This document shows positions 8,183-16,587 of a stretch of 64,000 bases of DNA, in pieces. Both the position numbers and the translations under genes were made by a program. Position 1 is the first letter of the stretch, and every line of letters begins with the position of its first letter. Location of the stretch: assembly GCF_003612015.1 (NCBI RefSeq), contig NZ_RARB01000009.1, forward strand, positions 62,001 to 126,000. Reading direction: 5' to 3'. The stretch is from Pantoea piersonii. Lineage in GTDB: Bacteria; Pseudomonadota; Gammaproteobacteria; Enterobacterales; Enterobacteriaceae. The notes under the pieces are model-generated. The model was not told where the DNA came from. It was given only the letters and a program-made list of their open reading frames with translations, and made no database searches.

Positions 8183-9136
8183 CTAATAATCGCCTAACTC
8201 GCTGCGTGTCGGCAGCCCTTCGCTGTCGCCGATCACCTGAATCGCCAGCGAACCAATTCTGTTGCCGCGCGTAATCGCCTGCGGCAGCGTTTTACCTTCC
8301 AGCAGCGCGCTGATCACGCCGACGGCGAAGCCGTCGCCCGCGCCAACGGTGTCCACCACGTTTTCAACGCGGATCGCCTCGACCTGGCCCTGCTCGCCCT
8401 GCGCGGTTTTATACCAGGCGCCGTCGCAGCCGGTTTTAATCACCACCGCTTTTACCCCTTTATCCAGGTAGAAATCGGCGATGGCTTCCGGCTGACGATA
8501 GCCGGTCAGGATATAGCCCTCTTTTTCGCCCGGCAGCACCCAGTCGGCGTATTCCGCCAGATGATTGAGCTGCTGACGCATCTCCTCTTCGCTGCGCCAC
8601 AGTACCGGCCGCAAATTGGGATCGAAAGAGATGGTTTTGCCGCGCGCGCGCATCTCTTTCGCGCTGTGCTTCAGCAGCGCCAGCGAGCTGTCGGAGAGCG
8701 CCGCGGCGACGCCGCTCAGATGCAGATGGCGCGCGGCGCCGAAGTAGTCGCTGTTAAAATCGTCAACGGAAAGGTGGCTGGCGGCGGAGCCTTTACGAAA
8801 ATACTCCACCAGCGGATCGGAGCCGTCGTCGACTTTGGATTTCAGCTGAAAACCGGTGGGATAGCGCGCGTCCTTCGTGACCTGACGGTGGTCGACGCCT
8901 TCGCTTTCCAGCACCTGGCAAATAAAGCGGCCAAAGCTGTCGTCGCCGACACGGCTTACCCAGCCCACTTTCAGGCCGAGACGCGCCAGCCCGATGGCGA
9001 CGTTAAGCTCCGCGCCCGCCGCGCGCTTGATAAAGGTTTCGGCGGCGGCGAGATCGCCGGTTTCACGTGCCACGAACATCGCCATCGCTTCGCCGATGGT
9101 GACGACGTCCAGCGTGCCGTTATTCAGAGTAGTCAT
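8183..9136 (-). CDS. kguK: 2-ketogluconokinase (PfkB family)
   Basis: A 317-residue ribokinase/PfkB sugar kinase. The N-terminal GEAMAMFV segment and the C-terminal signature VVDTVGAGDGFAVG (about 254-268), which holds the catalytic aspartate and the anion hole, are clear. KguK phosphorylates 2-keto-D-gluconate at C6 after uptake. GGAGA precedes ATG 9136, and only 9 nt separate it from kguE, so the genes are cotranscribed. 2-Keto-3-deoxygluconate kinase (KdgK) has the same fold and similar motifs; the neighbourhood favours KguK. Confidence 0.85.
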   Translation of the reverse strand: MTTLNNGTLDVVTIGEAMAMFVARETGDLAAAETFIKRAAGAELNVAIGLARLGLKVGWVSRVGDDSFGRFICQVLESEGVDHRQVTKDARYPTGFQLKSKVDDGSDPLVEYFRKGSAASHLSVDDFNSDYFGAARHLHLSGVAAALSDSSLALLKHSAKEMRARGKTISFDPNLRPVLWRSEEEMRQQLNHLAEYADWVLPGEKEGYILTGYRQPEAIADFYLDKGVKAVVIKTGCDGAWYKTAQGEQGQVEAIRVENVVDTVGAGDGFAVGVISALLEGKTLPQAITRGNRIGSLAIQVIGDSEGLPTRSELGDY

Positions 9137-9145
9137 CTTCTCTCC

Positions 9146-9895
9146 TTACCGAGTGCGCAGCAGGGATACATAGTGGCGAGTTACCGCCAGCAGATCCTCG
9201 CCTTCCAGCGGGAATTCGATGCCGCGCGGCGCGTCGTCCGGCAGCTGTCGCAGCAGCTGACGCCAGTCATCTTTCGCTTCGTCCAGCGCCACCGCGCGAT
9301 AGCTGTCACCGTGCGGTTCGGCGGCTTTGACGTGAATATAGCGCACAAAACGACCAAGCTGCGCCGCCGCCTCCTGCGCGTTCTCCTGCGTCCAGAGCCA
9401 GTTGCCCATATCGAAGGTCATCACCACCGGCAGGCTCTCTCGCTCCGCCGCCTGGAAAAAATGCAGCGTAGGCGCGAGCTTGCCGTTAGTGGTTTGATCG
9501 TTTTCTACCGCCAGCTCAAGCGGATAGCGTTCACTGAGCGCGCGCAAATCCGCACCGTGCAGGTCACCGTTAAATCCGCCCAGCGCCAGCTTAAGGCGCT
9601 GCGCATTCAGCTGCTGAGCTTCTTTAAGGTAGTTCTCCAGCTGGGGATTTAACGCGCCGTCGTCACAAAACAGCGTGTCGGGTACCGAGTAGCTGGCGCG
9701 CAGCTGATGTTGCTGAATAGCATGGGCCAGCGCGGGCAGGTTCGCGAGCGTAGCGGCGTCGAAGAGTTCGCGGCGGATTTCGACGCCGTCGGCGCCTGCC
9801 TGCTGGATCAGCGGCAGCAACGCTTGCTGACCGCCCAGCGCGGCGACCTGTTGTTGTCCGTAAGCTGCGGTCACCACAACAATTTCAGCGTTCAT
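9146..9895 (-). CDS. kguE: KguE-type sugar epimerase/isomerase (TIM barrel)
   Basis: The 249-residue protein starts at ATG 9895, five bases after GAGGAG; a GTG six bases upstream is less well placed. The sequence has the features of the xylose isomerase-like / AP-endonuclease-2 TIM barrel: an EIRREL strand near 42-47, DMGNWLW near 167 and HVKAAEP near 190 carry the probable metal ligands. KguE heads ketogluconate operons in pseudomonads and enterobacteria, and its precise reaction is not well settled. Its promoter region holds the operator at 9945-9960. Confidence 0.8.
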   Translation of the reverse strand: MNAEIVVVTAAYGQQQVAALGGQQALLPLIQQAGADGVEIRRELFDAATLANLPALAHAIQQHQLRASYSVPDTLFCDDGALNPQLENYLKEAQQLNAQRLKLALGGFNGDLHGADLRALSERYPLELAVENDQTTNGKLAPTLHFFQAAERESLPVVMTFDMGNWLWTQENAQEAAAQLGRFVRYIHVKAAEPHGDSYRAVALDEAKDDWRQLLRQLPDDAPRGIEFPLEGEDLLAVTRHYVSLLRTR

Positions 9896-9944
9896 CGTCA
9901 CTCCTCAAAAGCGCATTAAGCAAAATTCACAGAGAAAACGTTAA

Positions 9945-9960
9945 TTGGAACCGGTTCCAA
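9945..9960. promoter_or_regulatory. PtxS-type operator in front of kguE
   Basis: TTGGAACCGGTTCCAA is a perfect 16-bp palindrome centred 57 bp upstream of the kguE start. Its core GAACCGGTTC agrees with the GAAACCGGTTTC type of site bound by the LacI-family 2-ketogluconate repressor PtxS. The matching repressor gene ends only about 70 bp upstream. Confidence 0.8.
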
Positions 9961-9991
9961 AGCAAAGGAGCAGAGGCTGAAACTATGATCG

Positions 9992-10012
9992 TGCTCACGA
10001 AGCGAGCACGAG
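9992..10012. other. Hairpin downstream of the ptxS-like gene
   Basis: Complementary CGTGCTC and GAGCACG arms lie between the repressor stop codon and the kgu operator. There is no T tract, so it is only a weak terminator candidate for the repressor transcript. Confidence 0.35.
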
Positions 10013-10032
10013 AAAGGAGGAAAAAAGGGGGA

Positions 10033-11058
10033 TCAGGGAAGCGGCTGGCTGGAGCCGCGCACCACCAGTTCACCGGAAAAAACCTGCTCTCCGGCAGGCC
10101 CGGCATTGCCTTCAATGCGGGCGATCAGTCGCTCCAGCGCCGCATAGCCAATTTGCCAGGTAGGCTGTCTGAGCGTGGTAATGCCGACGCCCGCCAGCGC
10201 GGCCCACTCCAGCTCGTCGAAGCCGAGCAGCCCGATATTTTCGCCCCAGCGCAGGCCGACGCGCTGCATAGCGCGCGCAACCTGCAGCGTCATCGCGCCG
10301 TTCGCCACCATCACCGCCGCGCGTTTTCCGCGCTGACGCTGTGCGTAGTCGAGCAGCAGCGCATCCAGCGCCGCGGGCTGATGCTGCGGCACCTCCGCGT
10401 TTTCATGCGCAATCTGCGGCCAGGCGGCGAGCCGCTGGCGGAAAGCCTGCAGGCGTTCGCGGCGCGTGTTGACGCTGCCCAGCGGCTCGCTCAAAAACAG
10501 CAGCGCCTCATAGCCGTTGTCGAGCAGATGCTGCGTGGCGATCTCGGCAGCTTCGGCGTTATTCAGGCCGACCACATCGCAGGCGAAGTCGGGGATTTTT
10601 CGATCGATCAGCACCATTGGCAGCAGCGACTGCTGCAGACGGCTCAGTGCTTCTTCGCGCATGCCGACGGCATTTACCACCACGCCCTCGACCTGATAGC
10701 TGCTCAGCAGCTGAAGATAGTGCTGCTCCAGATCCACTTCATTGTTGGTGTTGCACATCAGCAGCGTAAAGCCGCGTTCGCGGCAGGCGGCCTCGATACC
10801 GCACATGACGTCGACCGAATAGGGATTGGTGATATCCGCGATAATCAGCCCGATCAGACGCGTGCGGCCGCGCTTCAGCCCGCGCGCCATCTGGCTGGGA
10901 CGGTAGTCGAGCTCGGCTATCGCCTGCTCAATACGGGCTTTTAAATCAGCGGAAAGAAGATGCTGCTCACCATTGAGATAGCGAGAGACGCTGGTTTTAC
11001 CGGTTCGCGCGCTGCGAGCGACATCGCTGATGGTGGCGCGAGGCGGTCTGTTCTTCAT
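10033..11058 (-). CDS. ptxS: LacI-family repressor, PtxS-like regulator of 2-ketogluconate genes
   Basis: The 341-residue protein starts with a LacI helix-turn-helix (ATISDVARSARTGKTSVSRYLNG, about 8-30) and the hinge helix (SQMARGLKRGRT). A periplasmic-binding-protein-like effector domain with LIIADITNPYSVDVMCGIE at its start follows. PtxS repressors bind GAAACCGGTTTC-like operators and release them on binding 2-ketogluconate. The gene is directly upstream of the kgu operon on the same strand, with the palindrome at 9945 between them, which makes control of kguEKT-ghrB very likely. The symbol is assigned by context; the effector is inferred. Confidence 0.82.
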   Translation of the reverse strand: MKNRPPRATISDVARSARTGKTSVSRYLNGEQHLLSADLKARIEQAIAELDYRPSQMARGLKRGRTRLIGLIIADITNPYSVDVMCGIEAACRERGFTLLMCNTNNEVDLEQHYLQLLSSYQVEGVVVNAVGMREEALSRLQQSLLPMVLIDRKIPDFACDVVGLNNAEAAEIATQHLLDNGYEALLFLSEPLGSVNTRRERLQAFRQRLAAWPQIAHENAEVPQHQPAALDALLLDYAQRQRGKRAAVMVANGAMTLQVARAMQRVGLRWGENIGLLGFDELEWAALAGVGITTLRQPTWQIGYAALERLIARIEGNAGPAGEQVFSGELVVRGSSQPLP

Positions 11059-11125
11059 GTCGATACCTGTAAAAAGAGAAACAGGCAGAGACTAGCACAG
11101 CCGCTGGCCGTCGCAAAAAGGGCGA

Positions 11126-12112
11126 TCAGCGCGCCGCGCTGTCCAGCCAGGGCTGACGCAGCAGCTGCAGCTGGTCCAGCGGCGCGCCATTAAGCATCTG
11201 CACTACCATATCGGCGAGCTGCTCGCCGGTTTCGCGGTCCGAGGCCTGGCGGATTGCGATGACCGGCGCCTCGACGATCGCTTCGCGCGGCAAGCCCTCC
11301 CAGGCATACAGGCGAACCGCCTCACTACCGTAAAGCCGGTTCGCCTGCTGTACCGCCAGCGCCGCGCCTTCCGCCAGCGCGCTGCTGTCGGCGATAATCG
11401 CCTGAAGCGGCTTCCCCTGCGCCAGCCAGGCGGCGCACTGCTGATAGCCGGCGCGGCGCGACGGCGGCACAGCCACCATATCGACAGGCGTGACGGTGCC
11501 CATGGCGTCGAGAAAGCCCTGGCGGCGGTCGCGGACGAAGGTCGTCGCCTCATCGCTGCCCAGCCAGGCGATACGCGTCAGTCCCTGTTGCAGGCAGGCT
11601 TCCACCGCCAGGCGCGAGCCGAGGTGATTATCGACGTCAAGCCAGGCGTAGGGCTGCGGCAGGTCGCTGCGACCGAGCGCCAGAAAGCGAAAGTTTTTTT
11701 GCTGCAGGCTCAGCAGGCGTTCATCCTGCGGAAGGGTGTGGGTGACGATCAGCGCATCCAGCACCCGGCTACGCAGCAGTCGGGTCAGGGTGCGCGGCCC
11801 GTCCTGGGGCTTATCGACGAGCAGCAGCAGGTCGATCTCCAGCTGCGCAAGGCGCTGATCGAACGTCAGCAGCATTTCGCTGAAACGGCAGTCGCTGACA
11901 GGCGACGTACTCGCGGGAAAGACTAAACCCACCGCATTGGCGCGGCCGGTTTTCAGACGGCGTGCGGCAGAATTGGGACGATAGCCGCGCCGCTGCGCTT
12001 CTGCTTCGACACGTTTGCGGGTCTCCTCCGCCACATCCTCATAGCCGTTTAATGCCCGGCTAACCGTGGTGACGGACAACCCTAATTCGCTGGCGATGGC
12101 CTTTAGTGACAT
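11126..12112 (-). CDS. LacI-family transcriptional regulator, unknown target
   Basis: The 328-residue protein begins at ATG 12112 with MSLKAIASELGLSVTTVSRA, the usual LacI start; a GTG at 12145 could add 11 residues. The N-terminal HTH is followed by the hinge NSAARRLKTGRANAVGLVF and a ligand-binding domain that ends near 328. It lies upstream of the ptxS-like gene on the same strand with a 67-nt gap. No obvious target sits beside it: yiaD, its upstream neighbour, has its own terminator. It could respond to a gluconate-related sugar together with ptxS, or act elsewhere; the sequence gives no answer. Confidence 0.85.
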   Translation of the reverse strand: MSLKAIASELGLSVTTVSRALNGYEDVAEETRKRVEAEAQRRGYRPNSAARRLKTGRANAVGLVFPASTSPVSDCRFSEMLLTFDQRLAQLEIDLLLLVDKPQDGPRTLTRLLRSRVLDALIVTHTLPQDERLLSLQQKNFRFLALGRSDLPQPYAWLDVDNHLGSRLAVEACLQQGLTRIAWLGSDEATTFVRDRRQGFLDAMGTVTPVDMVAVPPSRRAGYQQCAAWLAQGKPLQAIIADSSALAEGAALAVQQANRLYGSEAVRLYAWEGLPREAIVEAPVIAIRQASDRETGEQLADMVVQMLNGAPLDQLQLLRQPWLDSAAR

Positions 12113-12248
12113 GCTGGACGACTCGCTGAACACGTTTATTTTCACGCTAACATAAAGTCTGTTTTGGCACTACAGAATGCATGTCGGCTGAGCGCTTTTG
12201 TCGAAATAAGCGCGTAAAAATGCCAGAAAAATAGCAGAGTGATAAAAG

Positions 12249-12267
12249 GCGCCCCATTGCGGGGCGC
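12249..12267 (-). terminator. Rho-independent terminator of yiaD
   Basis: GCGCCCC / GGGGCGC arms, 7 bp with a 5-nt loop, are followed on the leftward strand by CTTTTAT. The site is just after the yiaD stop codon. Confidence 0.8.
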
Positions 12268-12274
12268 TTTCGCA

Positions 12275-12937
12275 TCAGCCAGTGGGGCTGAGGGTGATTT
12301 CCACGCGGCGGTTTTGCGCCTTGCCTGCCTCGGTGCTGTTGGTGGCAACCGGGTTATCAGGTCCCAGCCCCTGCGTGCGCAGACGGCCCGCCGCGACGCC
12401 CTGCGTAATCAACGCGCTGGCGACGCTCTCCGCACGCTGCTGAGAGAGACGCATATTCAGCGCGCGCGAGCCGGTGCTGTCGGTATAGCCCACCACGTTT
12501 ACCGCGGTTTTCGGATACTCTTTTAGTACCATGGCGACGCCGGTCAGCGTATTGGCGCCCGCCGCTTTCAGGCTGCTGCTGCTGGAGTCGAAGGTGACGT
12601 TATTGGGCATATTGAGCACAATATTATCGCCCTGGCGCGTCACGCTGACGCCGGTGCCGCGCATTTTTTCACGCAGCTTGGCTTCCTGCACATCCATGTA
12701 GTAGCCGATGCCGCCGCCCAGCGCCGCGCCGGACGCTGCGCCAATCAGGGCGCCCTTGCCGCGATCTTTTTTCGATGAGGAGAGAACGCCGACGCCGGCG
12801 CCCATTAACGCGCCGATTCCCGCGCCGATGCCCGATTTACCGGCCTGCGATTCGTTGGTGTATGGATTAACGGTACAACCTGACAGCGCAAGGCTGCCGC
12901 TCAGTAACAGGCAAAGCGTAAGTGATTTTTTATACAT
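12275..12937 (-). CDS. yiaD: OmpA-family outer-membrane lipoprotein YiaD
   Basis: I chose ATG 12937, six bases after AGGGA; an ATG two codons upstream overlaps that site. The 220-residue precursor has a lipoprotein signal with the lipobox LALSGC, so Cys21 or so becomes lipidated. A glycine-rich region (about 30-80: GIGAGIGALMGAGVG and GAASGAALGGGIGYYMD) comes next. The OmpA-like peptidoglycan-binding domain occupies about 100-215, with NVVGYTDSTGS and LSQQRAESVASAL as the hallmark segments. YiaD is thought to link outer membrane and peptidoglycan. The yiaD-tag-yhjY order follows E. coli, but bisC and yiaC, which lie between yiaD and tag there, are absent here. Confidence 0.94.
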   Translation of the reverse strand: MYKKSLTLCLLLSGSLALSGCTVNPYTNESQAGKSGIGAGIGALMGAGVGVLSSSKKDRGKGALIGAASGAALGGGIGYYMDVQEAKLREKMRGTGVSVTRQGDNIVLNMPNNVTFDSSSSSLKAAGANTLTGVAMVLKEYPKTAVNVVGYTDSTGSRALNMRLSQQRAESVASALITQGVAAGRLRTQGLGPDNPVATNSTEAGKAQNRRVEITLSPTG

Positions 12938-13046
12938 GCTCATTCCCTAAATCAAATAAAGACATAACGTCTTTTAAGCGGCGAGATTATGCCGCTTATA
13001 ATCAGAGAAAGGGTGAGGGAAACTCTTATTTTGCTGAGGTTAAGCG

Positions 13047-13607
13047 TTAAAGATTGTCAGGATGGCAAAAACAGTCTGTCTGATGATCGCTAATCAGCCC
13101 GCAGGCCTGCATAAACGAATAACAGATTGTCGGGCCGACGAATTTAAACCCACGCTGCTTTAACGCCTTCGACAGCGCTATGGCCTGGTCTGACGTCGTA
13201 GGCGCTTCTTTATAATGTGCGAAGTGGTGCACAATCGTTTGGTTATCGACAAACCCCCACACGAAACGCGCAAAATCCTCTCCTTTCGCCTCCATTGCCA
13301 GGTAAGCGCGCGCGTTAGTGATAACAGCGGCGAGTTTGCCGCGATGGCGTATCAGGCCGCTGTCCATCATCAGGCACGCCAGATCGTCTTCATCCATTAA
13401 ACCCACCGTCTGAGGATCGAAGGCGTGAAAAGCGCGACGATAGTTTTCGCGTTTTTTCAGCACGGTAATCCAGGAAAGGCCGGCCTGCTGACCTTCCAGA
13501 CAGAGCATTTCAAACAGCGCCTGCTTATTGGTTTGCGCAATGCCCCACTCCCGATCGTGGTAGGCCAGGTAAAGCGGGTCCTGAGTGACCCAGCCGCATC
13601 GTTGCAT
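13047..13607 (-). CDS. tag: DNA-3-methyladenine glycosylase I
   Basis: The 186-residue protein matches Tag from the first residues (MQRCGWVTQDPLYLAYHDREWG) to the C-terminal Cys/His cluster (DHQTDCFCHPDNL) that helps bind the structural zinc. The glycosylase excises 3-methyladenine from alkylated DNA in base excision repair. The central LEGQQAGLSWITVLKKRE segment and GFKFVGPTICYSFMQA form the base-binding pocket. It is divergent from yhjY, as in E. coli. Confidence 0.96.
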   Translation of the reverse strand: MQRCGWVTQDPLYLAYHDREWGIAQTNKQALFEMLCLEGQQAGLSWITVLKKRENYRRAFHAFDPQTVGLMDEDDLACLMMDSGLIRHRGKLAAVITNARAYLAMEAKGEDFARFVWGFVDNQTIVHHFAHYKEAPTTSDQAIALSKALKQRGFKFVGPTICYSFMQACGLISDHQTDCFCHPDNL

Positions 13608-13746
13608 GTTCAGTATCCCGAAGAAGAGAAAATTTTATGGCGACGCTTGATCTTACGTTCAGCCGGTTAATAGTTATACAGCAGGCGCGATAAAACAGCC
13701 CCTTAATAGCGCCGAGTGTTCTCTTCAGCGTCGTCTGGAGTTTTTC

Positions 13747-14436
13747 ATGTTGCAGAAAAGTCAGTGTGCCAGCCAGCGCCTTGCGGCGTTGGGGCTGAGT
13801 AGTGCGTTGCTTTTTTGTTCTGCAACGCCCCTGTTTGCCTGGAGCAGCGAGACGTTGTCATCAACGGATGACGGCGCGCGCACGCGTCCCGATTACAACA
13901 CTATCCTTGCTGAAAAAATTTCCCGAAATCACCTGATTGTCGGTAACGATGCCGATATGAATTTCCTGGACGCGGCGCTGAACCCGACTCAGGGGGCGTT
14001 CACGCTGCGCGTCGAGCCTGTGCCGACCGGCAAGCGCTACAGCGCGGGCTGGGATATGCCGCTGGGCGCTTCGCTGACCACCGGACCGGTGGCACAGTAT
14101 GCGACAGCGCTTGCGCCGCTCAGCTGTCCGCAGTGCGATTTTAGCCGCGACGCCGTAGCGACGCTGGGCTGGCGCGTTGATTCCCGGCTGGGCTGGATCG
14201 CGCCCTACGCGCAGCTTAGCTATAGCTACCAGCCGGGCGAAAGCTTTACAGGCGAGGCGCGCGATCGCCTGCCGGATGACGCGGCCGCACGCGAAGAGAG
14301 CCGGCTGGACGTCAGTGTCGGCGCAAATATACCGTTAAATCAGAATGTTGCAGCCTTTGCAGCCTTTTCGCAAAGCAGCGCCATTAACAATGGGGAGGAG
14401 TTGATTTACAGCCTTGGCGTCAGCGCCAGCTTTTAG
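13747..14436 (+). CDS. yhjY: YhjY-like outer-membrane beta-barrel protein
   Basis: GGAG precedes ATG 13747. The 229-residue precursor has a signal peptide (hydrophobic LAALGLSSALLFCSATPLFA, cleavage near residue 31). The remainder is rich in alternating polar and aromatic strands and ends in SLGVSASF, with the C-terminal phenylalanine typical of outer-membrane barrels (autotransporter-like beta domain). In E. coli yhjY is divergent from tag in the same way, and this supports the name more than the sequence does. Function is unknown; the barrel looks short and has no passenger domain. Confidence 0.68.
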   Translation: MLQKSQCASQRLAALGLSSALLFCSATPLFAWSSETLSSTDDGARTRPDYNTILAEKISRNHLIVGNDADMNFLDAALNPTQGAFTLRVEPVPTGKRYSAGWDMPLGASLTTGPVAQYATALAPLSCPQCDFSRDAVATLGWRVDSRLGWIAPYAQLSYSYQPGESFTGEARDRLPDDAAAREESRLDVSVGANIPLNQNVAAFAAFSQSSAINNGEELIYSLGVSASF

Positions 14437-14512
14437 TCCGGGGCATAAAATGAGAAAGGGCGAGCAGGCAGCGCCATATAATAAGCGCGCTAATCAAAAA
14501 AGTGGTGATAAA

Positions 14513-15190
14513 ATGCGCGAAAATCTCTCAATACTTGGCCGTGAATGCGCGGCTTTTTTATTTGCAACACTCTTCATTGTGCTGATGATGTCGGCTATCT
14601 ATATCGACGTTAACTGGATGAACAATGCCGTGCACGAGACCTCGCTGACGGAGACGCTACAGGAGATCATGCTCGCCTCCATCGCGGTGATGTTCTTCTG
14701 GTCGGCGTACAGGCGTCCCGACCTGCGCGGTGCGCTTATCCTGATCGGTGGCTTCTACAGCTGTATGTTGATCCGCGAGCTGGACTTTGTGTTCGACGTG
14801 ATTAAGCACGGCAGCTGGGTATGGTTCGCGCTGGCGACCACTGCCGCCTGTCTGGCGCTGGCGCTGCGTTCGCCGCGCGGCACGCTGGACGGGCTGGTCG
14901 CTTTCATGACGGATCGCTGTTGGCTGATGACCGTCAGCGGCATGCTAATCGTACTGGTGTTCTCCCGCCTGTTCGGCATGCATCAGCTCTGGCAGCACCT
15001 GATGCTGGATGGTTACAACCGCGTGGTGAAAAACATCGCGGAAGAGGGCACCGAGCTGCTGGGCTACAGCCTCTGCTGGCTCGCCTCTACGCGCTATCTG
15101 TGGCAAACGCGTCCGGCGCGCATCAGGGCAGCGGCTGCTGAGCGGCTGCAGACGCCGCTTTCCACCAGGACCGCTTCATCCTCCTCGTAA
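14513..15190 (+). CDS. Polytopic inner-membrane protein of unknown function
   Basis: The 225-residue protein from ATG 14513 has five or six hydrophobic segments (about 11-29, 48-62, 69-86, 94-112, 128-146, 166-182). Charged residues are found in the loops, and the C-terminal tail is Ala/Arg/Ser-rich. An in-frame ATG at 14450 could extend it by 21 residues, but the extension is hydrophilic and has no clear ribosome-binding site. I do not recognise the family. It lies between yhjY and dnaT, a place where E. coli has neither neighbour in this order. Confidence 0.72.
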   Translation: MRENLSILGRECAAFLFATLFIVLMMSAIYIDVNWMNNAVHETSLTETLQEIMLASIAVMFFWSAYRRPDLRGALILIGGFYSCMLIRELDFVFDVIKHGSWVWFALATTAACLALALRSPRGTLDGLVAFMTDRCWLMTVSGMLIVLVFSRLFGMHQLWQHLMLDGYNRVVKNIAEEGTELLGYSLCWLASTRYLWQTRPARIRAAAAERLQTPLSTRTASSSS

Positions 15191-15243
15191 CATGCGCCTT
15201 TTTTGGCGATCCAGGGCGCTAAAAAAGGTACAATAGAGACTTG

Positions 15244-15266
15244 TGCGCCGGTGCTCTGCCGGCGCA
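15244..15266 (+). promoter_or_regulatory. 5'-leader hairpin upstream of dnaT
   Basis: TGCGCCGG / CCGGCGCA is a perfect 8-bp stem with a 7-nt loop, 27 nt before the dnaT start. A TACAAT hexamer (15229-15234) ends 9 nt before it, so the hairpin may begin close to the transcript 5' end. Confidence 0.45.
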
Positions 15267-15293
15267 ACGTGCAGGTCAACGTCAGGTTTCATC

Positions 15294-15830
15294 ATGTCAG
15301 TCAAAATACTTACTTCTACGCTTATTGGCCTGGATGCCTTTCGTCAGGATCCACGCCAGGCGCTGCAGCAGGCGGAAAACGGCACGCTGGCGGTGCTGGA
15401 TAATTACGTTCCGGCATTTTACGCCGTGGCGCCCGAGCGGCTGGCGCATCTGCTGGCGCTGGAGGCGGCGACGCAGCAGCCCAGCGATGTGACGCTGGAT
15501 GACAGTTTATATGACGACCTGCCAGCCGCCTTGCCGACGCCGGTCGGCAAGTTTGCCATGTATTCAGGCTGGCAGCCCGACGCCGACTTTCAGCGCCAGG
15601 CCGCTATCTGGGGCGTGGCGCTGAGCGAGCCGGTCACGCCTGCCGAGCTGGCCGCCTTTATTGCCTACTGGCAGGCGGAAGGCCGCCTGTTTCACCATGT
15701 GCAGTGGCAGCAGAAGCTGGCGCGCAGCGTGCAGATGAACCGCGCCGCCAGCGGCGGCCAGCCAAAACGCGACATTACGCAAATCAGCAATACTGATTAC
15801 AACATTCCCGATGGGTTCCGAGGTGAGTAA
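15294..15830 (+). CDS. dnaT: Primosomal protein DnaT (protein i)
   Basis: ATG 15294 gives [20 protein letters not shown], the conserved DnaT start, and a 178-residue protein of normal length. The N-terminal half is the oligomerisation region. The C-terminal half ([12 protein letters not shown] ... [20 protein letters not shown], about 100-150) is the DNA-binding part. DnaT joins PriA and PriB at stalled forks and helps DnaC load DnaB helicase. Its stop codon overlaps the dnaC start (TAATG), so the two are translationally coupled. Confidence 0.95.
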   Translation: MSVKILTSTLIGLDAFRQDPRQALQQAENGTLAVLDNYVPAFYAVAPERLAHLLALEAATQQPSDVTLDDSLYDDLPAALPTPVGKFAMYSGWQPDADFQRQAAIWGVALSEPVTPAELAAFIAYWQAEGRLFHHVQWQQKLARSVQMNRAASGGQPKRDITQISNTDYNIPDGFRGE

Positions 15831-16570
15831 TGAAAACGCCGACCGATCTGTTCAGCCGTTTGAAAAAGATGATGCCCGCCAACGTACAGCCGAAGTTCAC
15901 CAGCGGTGAAGAGCTGCTGGCCTGGAACCAGGAGCAGGGGCGCCTGCGTTCGGAATCTATCGTGCGTGAAAACCGCGCGATGAAAATGCAGCGCGTAATG
16001 GGGCGATCCGGCATTCGCGAGCTGCATATGAACTGCTCGTTCGATAACTATCGCGTCGAGAACGAAGGCCAGCGCAGAGCGCTGACAATGGCGCGTCAGT
16101 ATGCGGACGATTTTGAGGGCAGCATCGCCAGCTTCGTTTTTTCTGGCCGTCCGGGCACCGGCAAAAACCACCTGGCGGCGGCTATCGGCAACGATCTTAT
16201 CCTGCGCGGTAAAAGCGTGCTGATCGTGACCGTCGCGGACCTGATGTCCAGCATGAAAGGGACCTTTAGCGGCGGCAGCGACATTACCGAAGAGCGACTG
16301 CTGCAGGATCTCAGCACCGTCGATCTGCTGGTGATTGACGAGATCGGCATGCAGAGCGAATCGCGCTATGAAAAGGTGATTATCAACCAGATCGTCGATC
16401 GCCGCTCATCCTCGAAACGCCCGACCGGTATGCTCTCTAACCTCGATCCCGCAGGCATGAATACCCTGCTGGGCGAACGCGTAATGGACCGCATGCGTCT
16501 CGGCAACAGCATGTGGGTGCGCTTCGACTGGGAAAGTTATCGCAGCCGCGTGCGCGGCGACGAATATTAA
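15830..16570 (+). CDS. dnaC: DNA replication protein DnaC (DnaB helicase loader)
   Basis: A 246-residue AAA+ ATPase. The Walker A motif is GRPGTGKN at 106-113 with the Asn found in DnaC in place of Ser/Thr, and Walker B is LLVIDEIGMQ near 164-173. The N-terminal 60 residues form the DnaB-interacting domain. DnaC loads the DnaB hexamer on single-stranded DNA at oriC and at restart sites. It overlaps dnaT and is followed by a strong terminator. Confidence 0.96.
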   Translation: MKTPTDLFSRLKKMMPANVQPKFTSGEELLAWNQEQGRLRSESIVRENRAMKMQRVMGRSGIRELHMNCSFDNYRVENEGQRRALTMARQYADDFEGSIASFVFSGRPGTGKNHLAAAIGNDLILRGKSVLIVTVADLMSSMKGTFSGGSDITEERLLQDLSTVDLLVIDEIGMQSESRYEKVIINQIVDRRSSSKRPTGMLSNLDPAGMNTLLGERVMDRMRLGNSMWVRFDWESYRSRVRGDEY

Positions 16571-16587
16571 TCTTCTCTTTTTTGTAG

